Of a stretch of 36,006 nt of DNA, positions 9,101 through 17,224 are shown in pieces. A program made the position numbers and the translations under genes. A model generated the notes under the pieces. It had not been told where the DNA came from. It ran no database searches and saw nothing but the letters and a program-made list of their open reading frames with translations. The stretch comes from a virus: positions 1 to 36,006 of the IMG/VR virus record IMGVR_UViG_3300007960_000074; one strand, 5' to 3'. Numbering within the stretch: position 1 is the stretch's first letter; every line of letters starts with the position of its first letter.

Positions 9101-9434
9101 AATGTATATGTACAGGCTTTTCCAATTTTCTCATATTAAGTATCATATTAGAAGTACCGTTGCTCTTGCCGTCCCAGACAGCTATTAGAGAGTCGGCATA
9201 TTCCGCCATCTCTTGGTTTCTTACTGGCCCAGCAACTTTACCATACTTGCTCCAGTTAGCGGGAAATGACTTTATAGGAATTTCGTTTTTCATAGCATAC
9301 TCTTCTCCAAAAGTATCAACTCCATTAGCCTTACCACTTACTATTTCTGAAATAGTAAAAGTAGAGGAAGCAATAGCTTCCTCTACATCAGAATAGCTAA
9401 TCCCTTTTCTGGAACCGGCTATTATCACTATCAT
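9093..9434 (-). CDS. SLOG-superfamily (YspA/DUF2493-like) nucleotide-binding protein
   Basis: 113 residues with the Rossmann-like pattern of this family: an N-terminal beta strand with GSR (IIAGSR), a SGKANGVDTFGEEYA segment in the middle, PVRNQEMAEYAD near residue 70, and AVWDGKSNGT near 87-96. SLOG proteins bind nucleotides or nucleotide-derived ligands; the ligand here is not determinable. It lies between ssb exon 2 (4-nt overlap at its start) and a small ORF. Confidence 0.8.
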   Translation of the reverse strand: MIVIIAGSRKGISYSDVEEAIASSTFTISEIVSGKANGVDTFGEEYAMKNEIPIKSFPANWSKYGKVAGPVRNQEMAEYADSLIAVWDGKSNGTSNMILNMRKLEKPVHIHYV

Positions 9435-9690
9435 GAAATGTCGAATTCCTTACCGATAGTAGGGTCCACATTCTCTTCCTTTGAAGAAGAAAACATTTTG
9501 TCTAGGAACTCTTTTTGAGCATCTGCTGTTGGTCTAGGAAGAAGCTCATCTATAGGAGTCATTTCAGCTACAGCTGCTTTTTCTTCATCCGTAAGAGGTC
9601 TTTTACCATTCTGACACTTTAATGCTTGAACGGTATATTCCACATTATATACTTGTGGGCCTGTCTTTTCACGTTTAAAATGCACGTCCC
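9431..9690 (-). CDS. ssDNA-binding protein, exon 2 (C-terminal part)
   Basis: This segment is not an independent gene. Spliced after exon 1 it restores one frame: exon 1 ends ...GGG T, exon 2 begins GG GAC GTG, giving TGWDVHFKREKTG. Exons of 382 and 260 nt total 642 nt, i.e. 213 residues plus stop. The C-terminus is acidic (EENVDPTIGKEFDIS), as in phage SSBs where the tail contacts replication partners. The apparent GTG start at 9685 is an artefact of the intron. Confidence 0.85.
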
Positions 9691-10850
9691 CGATTACTTC
9701 TCAGTAGTCGACAGACTATATCTTATCAAAATTTCTGATTTTCTACTCATAGAGTAGGGGTTATAACAGAACATCTTAGCAAAAGATTCAACAGTACTCT
9801 TTTTCTTAGAACTAATTCTGGCTTTCCCTTCTCTTCTGTAGATATTCCAACCTAAAAAAGAATTAACTTGGTCTAAAAAGCTATATTGGTTAATATGTAA
9901 CTCTATTTCTACTTGAACAGTGTTTCTACCAGCTACTTTGGAAACTGAACCGTCGCCATTAAATAACCCTGTAACAAAGTAACCCATAAATTCCTGACTA
10001 TTTTTTATCCATTCTGGTATAGTATAGCAACTATAGGTTTTATTTGGAATTAAGTTAGTAGTTTTTTTAACTTTTTCTAAGTATCTATGGTCTTTAGCTG
10101 TAAAAGTGTAAAAAAGTCTTCCATCAGGCTTATTTATAATATTTAAGTTAGACCCAAAATAGTCACAACAGAACTGTATTAGTTCTATATCTTTAGATAC
10201 TGCGCTTATAGCCCCTTCTTTAGATATATTACCATCTGCCACTAAATACCCTATTATATAAGCTGTTTGCTTTGTAGGCTGTAATAACTTTTCAAAAGTT
10301 GCTTTTCTATGAGCTTCTTTTAAATTTATATTGCCGTTAGTTACCAAACGCATTTGTATATTTTTAGGTATATACTTTCTAACTGTTTGTGGAGCTTTTC
10401 CTATAGAAGCACAAGCTTTAACAAACCCTACTCCTTTGTTAGCCAAACTTTCTAACTCTTGAATTTCTTTTATAGTTAAAGGTTTAGAATTAGTCTTATA
10501 TCCAACTAAGTTAAAATATTTCTTTCTAGCCTTTATTGTAGTAATACTACACTCAAAATAATTGGCTAATTGTTCGTTTGTATAACCAGAGTCCAATAGA
10601 GATATTAGTTCTTCTTTAGTAATATTTTTCAATTTTGATTTTCCCGTTTCGAGCTTTTTTAGCCCTACTCTTTTCAGATAGTCGTTGAACCTTGCCCATA
10701 TATAATAACTTAGGGCCTTGGCTGCTGATTGTCTAATCCTAATATTTTCTTGCATTCGCGCTTACCTTTTCAAGTTACGCTGTAGCTATTAGGCTCTAAA
10801 GATATTCCAGCAATTAGAGAAATTTATACTGGGCAGGACTTATGCTGCAT
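9691..10850 (-). mobile_element. Group I intron in the ssb gene
   Basis: A 1160-nt intron. The 5' exon ACTGGGT (10857-10851) pairs with the internal guide GCCCAGT (10834-10828), leaving the canonical U.G wobble at the 5' splice site. A P-like element (AATTGCTGGAA) follows the guide, and the 3' end carries the classic S-type element AAGATATAGTC (about 9714-9724). The last intron base is G (9691). Removing it joins the two halves of the SSB in frame. It encodes a LAGLIDADG endonuclease whose 3' codons overlap the S element. Confidence 0.9.
9694..10755 (-). CDS. Intron-encoded LAGLIDADG homing endonuclease
   Basis: 353 residues. An N-terminal region of about 150 residues contains helix-turn-helix-like segments (TNEQLANYFECSITTIKARK). 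Two LAGLIDADG-type motifs follow: AYIIGYLVADGNIS (about 164-177) and FMGYFVTGLFNGDGSVS (about 256-272), each ending in the acidic catalytic residue. Two motifs imply a monomeric enzyme. It lies wholly inside the group I intron, ending three bases before the 3' splice site. Expected role: cleavage of intronless ssb alleles to spread the intron. Confidence 0.93.
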   Translation of the reverse strand: MQENIRIRQSAAKALSYYIWARFNDYLKRVGLKKLETGKSKLKNITKEELISLLDSGYTNEQLANYFECSITTIKARKKYFNLVGYKTNSKPLTIKEIQELESLANKGVGFVKACASIGKAPQTVRKYIPKNIQMRLVTNGNINLKEAHRKATFEKLLQPTKQTAYIIGYLVADGNISKEGAISAVSKDIELIQFCCDYFGSNLNIINKPDGRLFYTFTAKDHRYLEKVKKTTNLIPNKTYSCYTIPEWIKNSQEFMGYFVTGLFNGDGSVSKVAGRNTVQVEIELHINQYSFLDQVNSFLGWNIYRREGKARISSKKKSTVESFAKMFCYNPYSMSRKSEILIRYSLSTTEK

Positions 10851-11232
10851 ACCCAGTTTCAGGATCTGTCGGGTCTCCTAAACCCTCCTTAGAAAGATTG
10901 ATAATTTGCTGGAGCAATTTCTTCTTAAGATTGATAATCTTAACTTCTCCAGTTTCTAGGTCGATACCTTGCATTACGTATGCCCAAGAACATTTTAGAT
11001 CAGGAAAGAAATCTCTTACCCAATCTTTCTCTATGTTAGTAAATGCTTCTTTGTTTCTATCAAAGGATAGGCACTCTACAGGAATGTTCTTGTCATTTTC
11101 GCCCTGAATCCAGTAAATGTATCGTGGGACGATGTCTCCTACTAAACGAAGGACATTGTCCCCCATTTTGTATTGATATTGATTTAAAGATGATTTCTGA
11201 GCTTCGCCAGATGCTTGGTTAAATGCTACCAT
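10851..11232 (-). CDS. ssb: ssDNA-binding protein, exon 1 (N-terminal part)
   Basis: The first 127 codons plus one base of the SSB. The OB-fold-like region NVLRLVGDIVPRYIYWIQGENDKNIPVECL (about 26-55) followed by a helical part resembles phage replication SSBs. The unspliced frame stops 11 nt into the intron. The ATG at 11232 follows the upstream stop directly, with GGAG about 9 nt before it. The protein would coat single-stranded DNA at the fork, consistent with the surrounding replication and recombination genes. The SSB assignment rests on sequence pattern and recalled similarity, not on a search. Confidence 0.82.
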
Positions 11233-11631
11233 TTAGTTTTTCTCCGTTGGTCCTTCTAGCAAGAAGTGAATTTGATTTCCTTCAATACGTAGAAGTCTAT
11301 TGTTGTCAAGTGCGTCTTTATCAATGGGGGATTTGATTAAGTCTAGGGTTATTTTTCCGGTTGCTTTATACTCTGCGTAATTTCTACGACTTGCGAGCCC
11401 CACATATTCGGCAACCTCTTTATAGCCATATTCCTTTGCGCTCAAAGTAAATATAGCTTCCGGGTTGACTAGAAAGTTTTCACCACTCCAGTCAATTCCA
11501 TACCAATTATATACAACATCCTGTATATTATTGGGTATTCTGTGGTATGTTACATAGTGTAAAATATGCAAAATGGTTTTAGCGTTTCCATTTGCTTTTC
11601 TATATATTTTTTTCCATGAAAACAGAACCAT
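11233..11631 (-). CDS. Conserved-looking hypothetical protein, first gene of the recombination operon
   Basis: Up to 132 residues, no recognised domain; the middle contains VVYNWYGIDWSGENFLVNPEAIF. It is directly upstream of ssb (stop and ATG adjacent). The nominal ATG at 11631 begins only two bases after the TATAAT of the promoter, so it cannot lie on a transcript from that promoter. The real start must be internal (CTG at 11625 or TTG at 11571 are the only in-frame near-start codons early on) or transcription comes from elsewhere. Confidence 0.7.
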   Translation of the reverse strand: MVLFSWKKIYRKANGNAKTILHILHYVTYHRIPNNIQDVVYNWYGIDWSGENFLVNPEAIFTLSAKEYGYKEVAEYVGLASRRNYAEYKATGKITLDLIKSPIDKDALDNNRLLRIEGNQIHFLLEGPTEKN

Positions 11632-11632
11632 A

Positions 11633-11661
11633 ATTATACTATAGAAAATGTACTAAGTCAA
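11633..11661 (-). promoter_or_regulatory. Sigma70-type promoter for the ssb-to-nrdB operon
   Basis: TTGACT at 11661-11656, a 17-nt spacer, and TATAAT at 11638-11633, with an A-rich upstream tract just before the -35 box. It is one of six sites in the window with the same layout. Confidence 0.85.
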
Positions 11662-11678
11662 GTATTATTTTTTTTATG

Positions 11679-12965
11679 CTATTGGAAATACTGAACCTTA
11701 TAGCCCTGGCCAATATAGTGAATCAGTCTGTTCTTAGCCTGAGCTTTTGCTACATTTCCAAGTAAGTTTATATCCACTACTACAGGACTCAATTTGCCTT
11801 CTTTCAGTCTAACAATTCTTCCTATAAGCTGAGTTAACAAAGGTTCATTATTTATAGGAGTAGCTAGAATCAGACAGCTTAGTGCATTTACAGATACGCC
11901 CTCTGAGAATATAGACTGAGACCCAAAGAGAATTTGCTTCTCTTTCATGATTTCATCCATGTTCTCTCTTATTGCACCATCTGTCTGCCCATGAATATCT
12001 ACACATATGTCCTCTCCAATTAGCCGAGTACAATAGCGTATAAACTCTACTCTGTCTGACACAACTAGTACTTTATGTCCCTTGGCCGCGTATGTAGTAG
12101 CTAAAGTAGATATTAGCTCTCTATAGTCGTGGTTGCGTGTCAACTCATTAATCTTTAGTGCCCAGGGCATTCTATGGCCATCAGGCAAAGCTATTCTAGT
12201 CTTTATTATATGAACTGAGGCTTTCATCTTATTTTCAGATGGTGGCTGATACAGTTCACTTCCGAAGTAATCCTGGAATAAAACGTGCTTTCCGTCTTTT
12301 CTTTTTATTGTTCCTGATAAGCCTAATTTATGAGTAGCATAGCTCGCATCAATAATTCTTGAGAAAGTTGCACTAGGAACGTGGTGCATCTCATCCATTA
12401 TTAGGGTTCCAAACTCTTTGGATATTTTAGGTATATTTCTGTAAAGAGTTTGTGTGTTCCCAACACATATCGGCGCATCAAGATCTACTTTACCTGCGCT
12501 TATAATACCAGGAGATATGCCTAGAGTTTTTTCTATTTCTTTCACCCACATATTCAGTAGGCTTTTATTATGAACTACTATTAGGGCTTTCTTTCCGAAT
12601 TTAGTAGCTATAGCTATTCCTGAGAATGTCTTACCCCAGCTCACATCAGCATTGATAATCCCACCAGCTCTAATTTGATTGTATATTGCTTGTTGACTTT
12701 CTCTTAGAGTAAATTTAAACTCAGGAAACTCTACTGGAGCAAGTACACGGTTATCAATTATTTCGTAGTCATCTGGTATTAAGTCAAGTCTTCCAGAGGG
12801 GATAGATATAAGACCATCCTTTACTCTTGACATATTCTTAATAATCATAGGAGGATCATGAGGAATTCTAGAAGGTATACTATATGTTAATTCTTGATCA
12901 ATCTCTCTAGTTAGAAAGAAATCAGCATTCATATAGATTCTATTGCTAATTACAGCTTTGTTCAT
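11679..12965 (-). CDS. SF2 DNA helicase, UvsW/T5 D10-like
   Basis: 428 residues. Walker A variant ADVSWGKT (106-113), DEAH-box variant DEMH (191-194), SGTIKRK motif III region near 225, and motif VI QLIGRIVRLKEGK near 385. The layout matches phage UvsW-type branched-DNA helicases that rescue forks and dissociate D-loops. The ATG at 12965 overlaps the PhoH stop by 4 nt. No transcript end is evident before the next promoter, whose upstream A-rich tract adjoins the stop. Confidence 0.92.
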   Translation of the reverse strand: MNKAVISNRIYMNADFFLTREIDQELTYSIPSRIPHDPPMIIKNMSRVKDGLISIPSGRLDLIPDDYEIIDNRVLAPVEFPEFKFTLRESQQAIYNQIRAGGIINADVSWGKTFSGIAIATKFGKKALIVVHNKSLLNMWVKEIEKTLGISPGIISAGKVDLDAPICVGNTQTLYRNIPKISKEFGTLIMDEMHHVPSATFSRIIDASYATHKLGLSGTIKRKDGKHVLFQDYFGSELYQPPSENKMKASVHIIKTRIALPDGHRMPWALKINELTRNHDYRELISTLATTYAAKGHKVLVVSDRVEFIRYCTRLIGEDICVDIHGQTDGAIRENMDEIMKEKQILFGSQSIFSEGVSVNALSCLILATPINNEPLLTQLIGRIVRLKEGKLSPVVVDINLLGNVAKAQAKNRLIHYIGQGYKVQYFQ

Positions 12966-13633
12966 AATGTTGAGTACTTAGTTACCAAATATTCTTTTAC
13001 TAAATCACTTCTAACTATATCTTCTAAAGAGAACTCAACCAAATCGAAACTTGGCATCTTTCTTATTATCTTTAGAAAATCCTTTAATCCGCTCTGTTCT
13101 CTATATTTATTTAAGTCTGACTGTAAAAAGTCTCCACTAAATATTAGTCTGCAATTATCTCCTGCTCTAGTAATTATAGAGTCTAGCTCATGAAAGGTCA
13201 TATTCTGGCACTCATCAATAACAACAACACAATCTGATAGTGTTAAAGCCCTTATATAAGAAGTAGTCATAAACTTGAGTACTCCTTTATCTTTTAGGCC
13301 TTGATAAGCGTCTCCTCTTTGAAAAAGTTCAGTGGCTATTTGACTATAAGCAACCTCATATACTTTAGACTTTTCTTGCTCTGTTCCAGGCAAAAACCCT
13401 ATATCTCTAGTAGGTACTGCACTTCGTACCATAATAAGCTGCCGGTGTTCACCGTCACTTATAGACTGAAGTCCAAGATACATTGAGATAAAGGTTTTTC
13501 CAGTCCCTGCTGCTCCATGCAGCACTAAATTTTTATCGCTCTGAAAGGCTAGTTTCTGGGCCTCTGTTATAGGGCTAATAGGGTCTAAGCTAAAGTTAAT
13601 TTTTTCGAAAGGTTTTTTGACTTTTTTGGTCAT
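12962..13633 (-). CDS. phoH: PhoH-like P-loop ATPase
   Basis: The preferred start is the ATG at 13633 (MTKKVKKPFEKINF, 223 residues); the open frame extends to 13687, but the extra 18 codons lie within the preceding gene. P-loop GAAGTGKT and Walker B VVVIDECQNM followed by ELDSIITR and FSGD match the PhoH family, common in phages and linked to RNA metabolism or phosphate starvation. Role here unknown. It sits between a hypothetical gene and the SF2 helicase. Confidence 0.9.
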   Translation of the reverse strand: MTKKVKKPFEKINFSLDPISPITEAQKLAFQSDKNLVLHGAAGTGKTFISMYLGLQSISDGEHRQLIMVRSAVPTRDIGFLPGTEQEKSKVYEVAYSQIATELFQRGDAYQGLKDKGVLKFMTTSYIRALTLSDCVVVIDECQNMTFHELDSIITRAGDNCRLIFSGDFLQSDLNKYREQSGLKDFLKIIRKMPSFDLVEFSLEDIVRSDLVKEYLVTKYSTL

Positions 13634-13640
13634 GTACAAC

Positions 13641-14153
13641 TCATATCTTCTTTTTATGAGCAGACTTAAATGTCTCACTGTAATCATAAATTTTCCAAGG
13701 ATAATCTTTTAAATACAGTATACCTACCCACCCATAATAAGCTTGTGGCGGTCTTGCTATTAAAAAAGGTTCATTTACTCCTTCCGCCCATAGGAGAGAT
13801 GCTATTTCCTTTTTTTCTATCTTTCTAATCTTTTTGTATTTTACGTGACTAAACACGGTTTTTCGGTAATGAAAAACCTTTCCTCTGAAATCTATAAAGT
13901 TTAAATGGCCTGATTTTATTATATCAGCTATATCATATAAGGGCCGATTTAACCTTCTTAGTTTGTGAGGTGAATGGAGTCTACGTTTTCCTAGTGTATC
14001 ATAGGGCTGATTATGGTCGTCTAATACTAAGCTGCCGTCCATAAGTAGCCCATCTTTATAAGATAAATAATCTGCGCTTATTCTATACACCGGAAAAGTA
14101 ACATTAGTACTAAGCTGCTTGTAAGTTATACTCGGAACCATACTGCTTCTCAA
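13641..14153 (-). CDS. Hypothetical protein downstream of DNA polymerase
   Basis: Up to 170 residues, basic, no recognised domain. The open frame begins with TTG at 14153, but the ATG at 14141 (MVPSITYKQL), preceded by GAGAAG, is the likelier start. It overlaps the 3' end of the polymerase gene and extends into the region before phoH, so it is embedded in the replication operon. Function unknown. Confidence 0.7.
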   Translation of the reverse strand: MRSSMVPSITYKQLSTNVTFPVYRISADYLSYKDGLLMDGSLVLDDHNQPYDTLGKRRLHSPHKLRRLNRPLYDIADIIKSGHLNFIDFRGKVFHYRKTVFSHVKYKKIRKIEKKEIASLLWAEGVNEPFLIARPPQAYYGWVGILYLKDYPWKIYDYSETFKSAHKKKI

Positions 14154-16398
14154 ACTTTCCGAAAGAGTAATCGTCCCCTACATCCATATCGCACCCAATT
14201 GGAGTACCTGGAATAGTAAGCCCTCTATCAGTTTGAATATTTCTTAATAGAATCTCTGTATATTCATCTACAAGATCTTCCCTAACTTCGGCTAGAATAG
14301 AGTCATGCACAAGAGCGAATATGTGAGCATCTAATTTCTTCTCTTTAATTTCATTATGAGCATCTATAGCTCCCATTAAGTTAATATCTGACGCTACAGA
14401 TTGTACTAGGAAATTAAGTCCGGAACGAATTTCATGTGCTACTTGACCAGGATTTCCTTCCTTAACATTAGGAAGGCGACGCTTTCTGCCAAAGAATGAA
14501 TATACAAATCCATTAGAGGCAATAAAGGCGTTATTAGCATCAATCCATTTCTTAAGCTTAGGAAACGCTTTGAAGTAATCATCAATTACCTCTTGGGCCT
14601 CTCTAATGGTCATACGACCACCGTCTTGCTTAACCTGTTCTGCAATCTTATGGGCACCAGCCCCATAAAGAATACCAAACGAGATAGCTTTAGCTGCCTG
14701 TCTGTAACCCGAATAGAGTTCTGCAACTTCTTCAATTTCACATTCTAGGTTGAACACTTTATGAGCAATTGTAGAGTGAAAATTACCTCCAGATCTGAAA
14801 ACATCTTGTAAGTTTTCGTCTCCTGATAGTATAGCAGCATAATACATTTCAGCAGTTGTTAAGTCAACCGCTACTATTTTATATCCTTCTTTGGCTTTTA
14901 TACACCCTTTAACAATTGGATCGTCTCTAGGTATTTGCTGCATATTAAGTTTACCACTAGAGGAAAGTCTTCCAGAGGTAGTAGTATGTAGATTGAAATT
15001 AGTGCGTAAATACCCATCTTTATCAAGCTGAGGTATAATCTTATCTAAGTAAGTATTTTTTATTTTACCCTGTTTGCGTACATTTAGAATAAGTTGGGGA
15101 ATTTCATGCTCTTTTGCTAGAATTCCTAATACTTCCGCATCTGTAGAGTTCTGGCCTGTGCCAGTGGTTTTACCAGTTGGCTGTAGGCCTACATAATCGA
15201 ATAGTAGGCTGCGTAACTGTTTTACGCTATTAGGGTTGAACTCGCCAGTTATCTCTATGAACCTCTTAACAGACTCATGGGCTTGCAACATATCATTAGC
15301 TTCTTGAATCTTGGAGGTCATACGATCTCTACTCCATTCAAGTCTCTCAATATCGAAAGGCACTCCCCAGTCTTGAGCATCTGTTAAAAACCGTACGGCT
15401 GGAATAAGTATCTTCTTATAGACACCATATAGGCGGTCATTTTTAACAAGATAAGAGTCAAAAAATTCATAAAGAATAAAAGTTACTGCGGCATCTAGAG
15501 CAGCGTAGTCTTTCATTATATCAAAAGGAATCCATTCCCATCGGAAATCATCTTTCTTAATACCATGCTCTTTTCTATACTGGTCCATCCAGTCATACAT
15601 AGGTTTTTCATAGTCGCCATATTTAGTGTATTTTAGCGCCAAATCCTTAAGACCATGAGTACCAGGAGTTTCCTCAAGCATATAATGCATAAGCATGGTA
15701 TCTTCGAATCTTGGAAAAGTAAAGTTGAAATGGTACTCTAGCATAGCTAGGTCGAATTTAGCATTATGAAATACTACTACTTTCTTATTGAATATTTCTT
15801 GAAACTTTTCTTCTATGCGTTCTGAGATACAGTCTGTATTTATATATGCACCTGTATCTGGGGCACCGGATATAGAAATTCCTATGATATACCCATCTCT
15901 AGGGTATAGTCCAGCCGTCTCAGTATCTAGACCAATATATGAATAAGGTTGAGCTAAAACGCCACATAGGTAGTTGTAGGCTTCTTCTTCGTCTTCTATT
16001 CCTACGAAGTCGTCCCCATCTGGCTTAAATACAGATTTGGAGCCGGTCACATAACCTATAATATTATCTCTAGACTGTTCCCAGGTGGCCTTTGCTTCCT
16101 GCTTAAAATGTATAATAGCTGGATTTATGACTGGAAGGATATTATCTCCTATCATACGCCCACTAAACTTTGTTATAGCAGTTTCTTTAGTAAAGTGCTT
16201 TAGTGGCTCACTTCCGACTAGAATTACCCAGTCATATTCGTTTAGGTCTATTTTTAGAGTAACATCCTTCTTAAGGACCTTTTTTAGGGTTTCATCCTGA
16301 GATAGGCTGAATTGCTCAAACTCAAAAGAATCTTGAAACAACTGTCTATAGTTGTTTCTACTAGGTTTGGTTTCTATTAGAGCTACTTTAGCTGTCAT
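14110..16398 (-). CDS. polA: Family A DNA polymerase with 3'-5' proofreading domain
   Basis: 762 residues, the replicative polymerase. Exonuclease motifs: D158-x-E160 (GLDTETAG), HNAKFDLAML near 210 and YAALDAAV near 295. Polymerase motifs: TTSGRLSSSGKLNMQQIPR, motif A AVDLTTAEM, motif B RQAAKAISFGILYGAG, and motif C LVHDSILAEV. Motif B has Phe at the position of E. coli F762, as in dideoxy-discriminating enzymes. No 5' nuclease domain is present; that activity is encoded at 4853-5704. Residues 1-130 are a phage-specific N-terminal extension. The start overlaps the primase 3' end by 11 nt. Confidence 0.97.
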   Translation of the reverse strand: MTAKVALIETKPSRNNYRQLFQDSFEFEQFSLSQDETLKKVLKKDVTLKIDLNEYDWVILVGSEPLKHFTKETAITKFSGRMIGDNILPVINPAIIHFKQEAKATWEQSRDNIIGYVTGSKSVFKPDGDDFVGIEDEEEAYNYLCGVLAQPYSYIGLDTETAGLYPRDGYIIGISISGAPDTGAYINTDCISERIEEKFQEIFNKKVVVFHNAKFDLAMLEYHFNFTFPRFEDTMLMHYMLEETPGTHGLKDLALKYTKYGDYEKPMYDWMDQYRKEHGIKKDDFRWEWIPFDIMKDYAALDAAVTFILYEFFDSYLVKNDRLYGVYKKILIPAVRFLTDAQDWGVPFDIERLEWSRDRMTSKIQEANDMLQAHESVKRFIEITGEFNPNSVKQLRSLLFDYVGLQPTGKTTGTGQNSTDAEVLGILAKEHEIPQLILNVRKQGKIKNTYLDKIIPQLDKDGYLRTNFNLHTTTSGRLSSSGKLNMQQIPRDDPIVKGCIKAKEGYKIVAVDLTTAEMYYAAILSGDENLQDVFRSGGNFHSTIAHKVFNLECEIEEVAELYSGYRQAAKAISFGILYGAGAHKIAEQVKQDGGRMTIREAQEVIDDYFKAFPKLKKWIDANNAFIASNGFVYSFFGRKRRLPNVKEGNPGQVAHEIRSGLNFLVQSVASDINLMGAIDAHNEIKEKKLDAHIFALVHDSILAEVREDLVDEYTEILLRNIQTDRGLTIPGTPIGCDMDVGDDYSFGKFEKQYGSEYNLQAA

Positions 16399-17224
16399 AT
16401 AGTTGTCTCTTTAGTTTTGTTACTTCTACTTGTGATAATTTACCTGGGTCCATTCCCTCTGGCATTCTTACAGTTCTTGAGGGAATAGAGAGATCGTCTA
16501 GAACTTTCTTGATTTCCCTGGAGCCCTTCTCTCCAGCGTCATCTCCATCAAGCATGATATCGACCCCAGATATTCCTTGCATAGATAAATTAGTGGCTTT
16601 ATCTGAGTTAAACGAGTTAACTCCAAAAATACAAATAGTATTAGTTAGCCCCTTATCGTGAAGGTTAATCATATCAAATATGCCTTCCACTAAAATAACC
16701 CTGCCCTGTAGTGGCATGACTTTTGGGAACAGAGGTAATTGCACATGGGGTGGGTAGTTATAATACTTTTTCTTTAAAGTTCCCGTCTCGTCTCTGCCTT
16801 GAAATACTACTATACGTCCTGTTATATCTCGTATAGGAAAAACTATTCTTCCTATAAATTCAGGTTGATGGGATCTAAAGGCTTCGAACTTCACATAAGT
16901 TTCAGGTTTGATATTTCTCCAATTTCCAACATAGGGAGTAGCACCTTCAGGTATTTCTTGGCCGATACTATTAGCTCTCACTTCCGCTATCTTCCGTCTT
17001 AGAGATTCTCTCTGAATAGATATTTTATCAAAAGCTTCATCATAGTAAGTAAAGATATTACCTTTAAAACCACACGATAAGCAATTAAATATACCTAGTA
17101 CCCTATCAATTCTCATGCTAGGGTTATTATCATCATGTTCTGGGTTGAGGCATCTTATAACAAAATCACCTCCAGATTCTCTATAATCTACTTTCTTCTT
17201 ATCCAAAAGTTCCTGAACTATCAT
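16388..17224 (-). CDS. DNA primase, DnaG/T7 gp4-type, without helicase domain
   Basis: 278 residues. The N-terminal zinc-binding fold has C25, H30, C48 and C51 (RCLNPEH...FNCLSCG). A Toprim domain follows, with the acidic motif VILVEGIFD near 175-183 and DGDDAGEKG near 230. The protein ends after the Toprim fold, so no fused helicase is present; a separate DnaB-like helicase is encoded immediately upstream (4-nt overlap). It would synthesise primers for lagging-strand replication. Confidence 0.93.
   Translation of the reverse strand: MIVQELLDKKKVDYRESGGDFVIRCLNPEHDDNNPSMRIDRVLGIFNCLSCGFKGNIFTYYDEAFDKISIQRESLRRKIAEVRANSIGQEIPEGATPYVGNWRNIKPETYVKFEAFRSHQPEFIGRIVFPIRDITGRIVVFQGRDETGTLKKKYYNYPPHVQLPLFPKVMPLQGRVILVEGIFDMINLHDKGLTNTICIFGVNSFNSDKATNLSMQGISGVDIMLDGDDAGEKGSREIKKVLDDLSIPSRTVRMPEGMDPGKLSQVEVTKLKRQLYDS

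Noticed and set aside
9431-9685. Independent 84-residue gene with GTG start
   Set aside because: It is exon 2 of the intron-split ssb; the frame continues upstream to the 3' splice site at 9690/9691 and lacks a start signal.
13634-13687. N-terminal extension of the PhoH-like protein
   Set aside because: The extra codons lie in the 3' end of the preceding gene; the internal ATG at 13633 gives a typical PhoH N-terminus.
14110-16398. Intein or intron in the DNA polymerase gene
   Set aside because: All exonuclease and polymerase motifs occur at normal spacing in 762 residues with no insertion.
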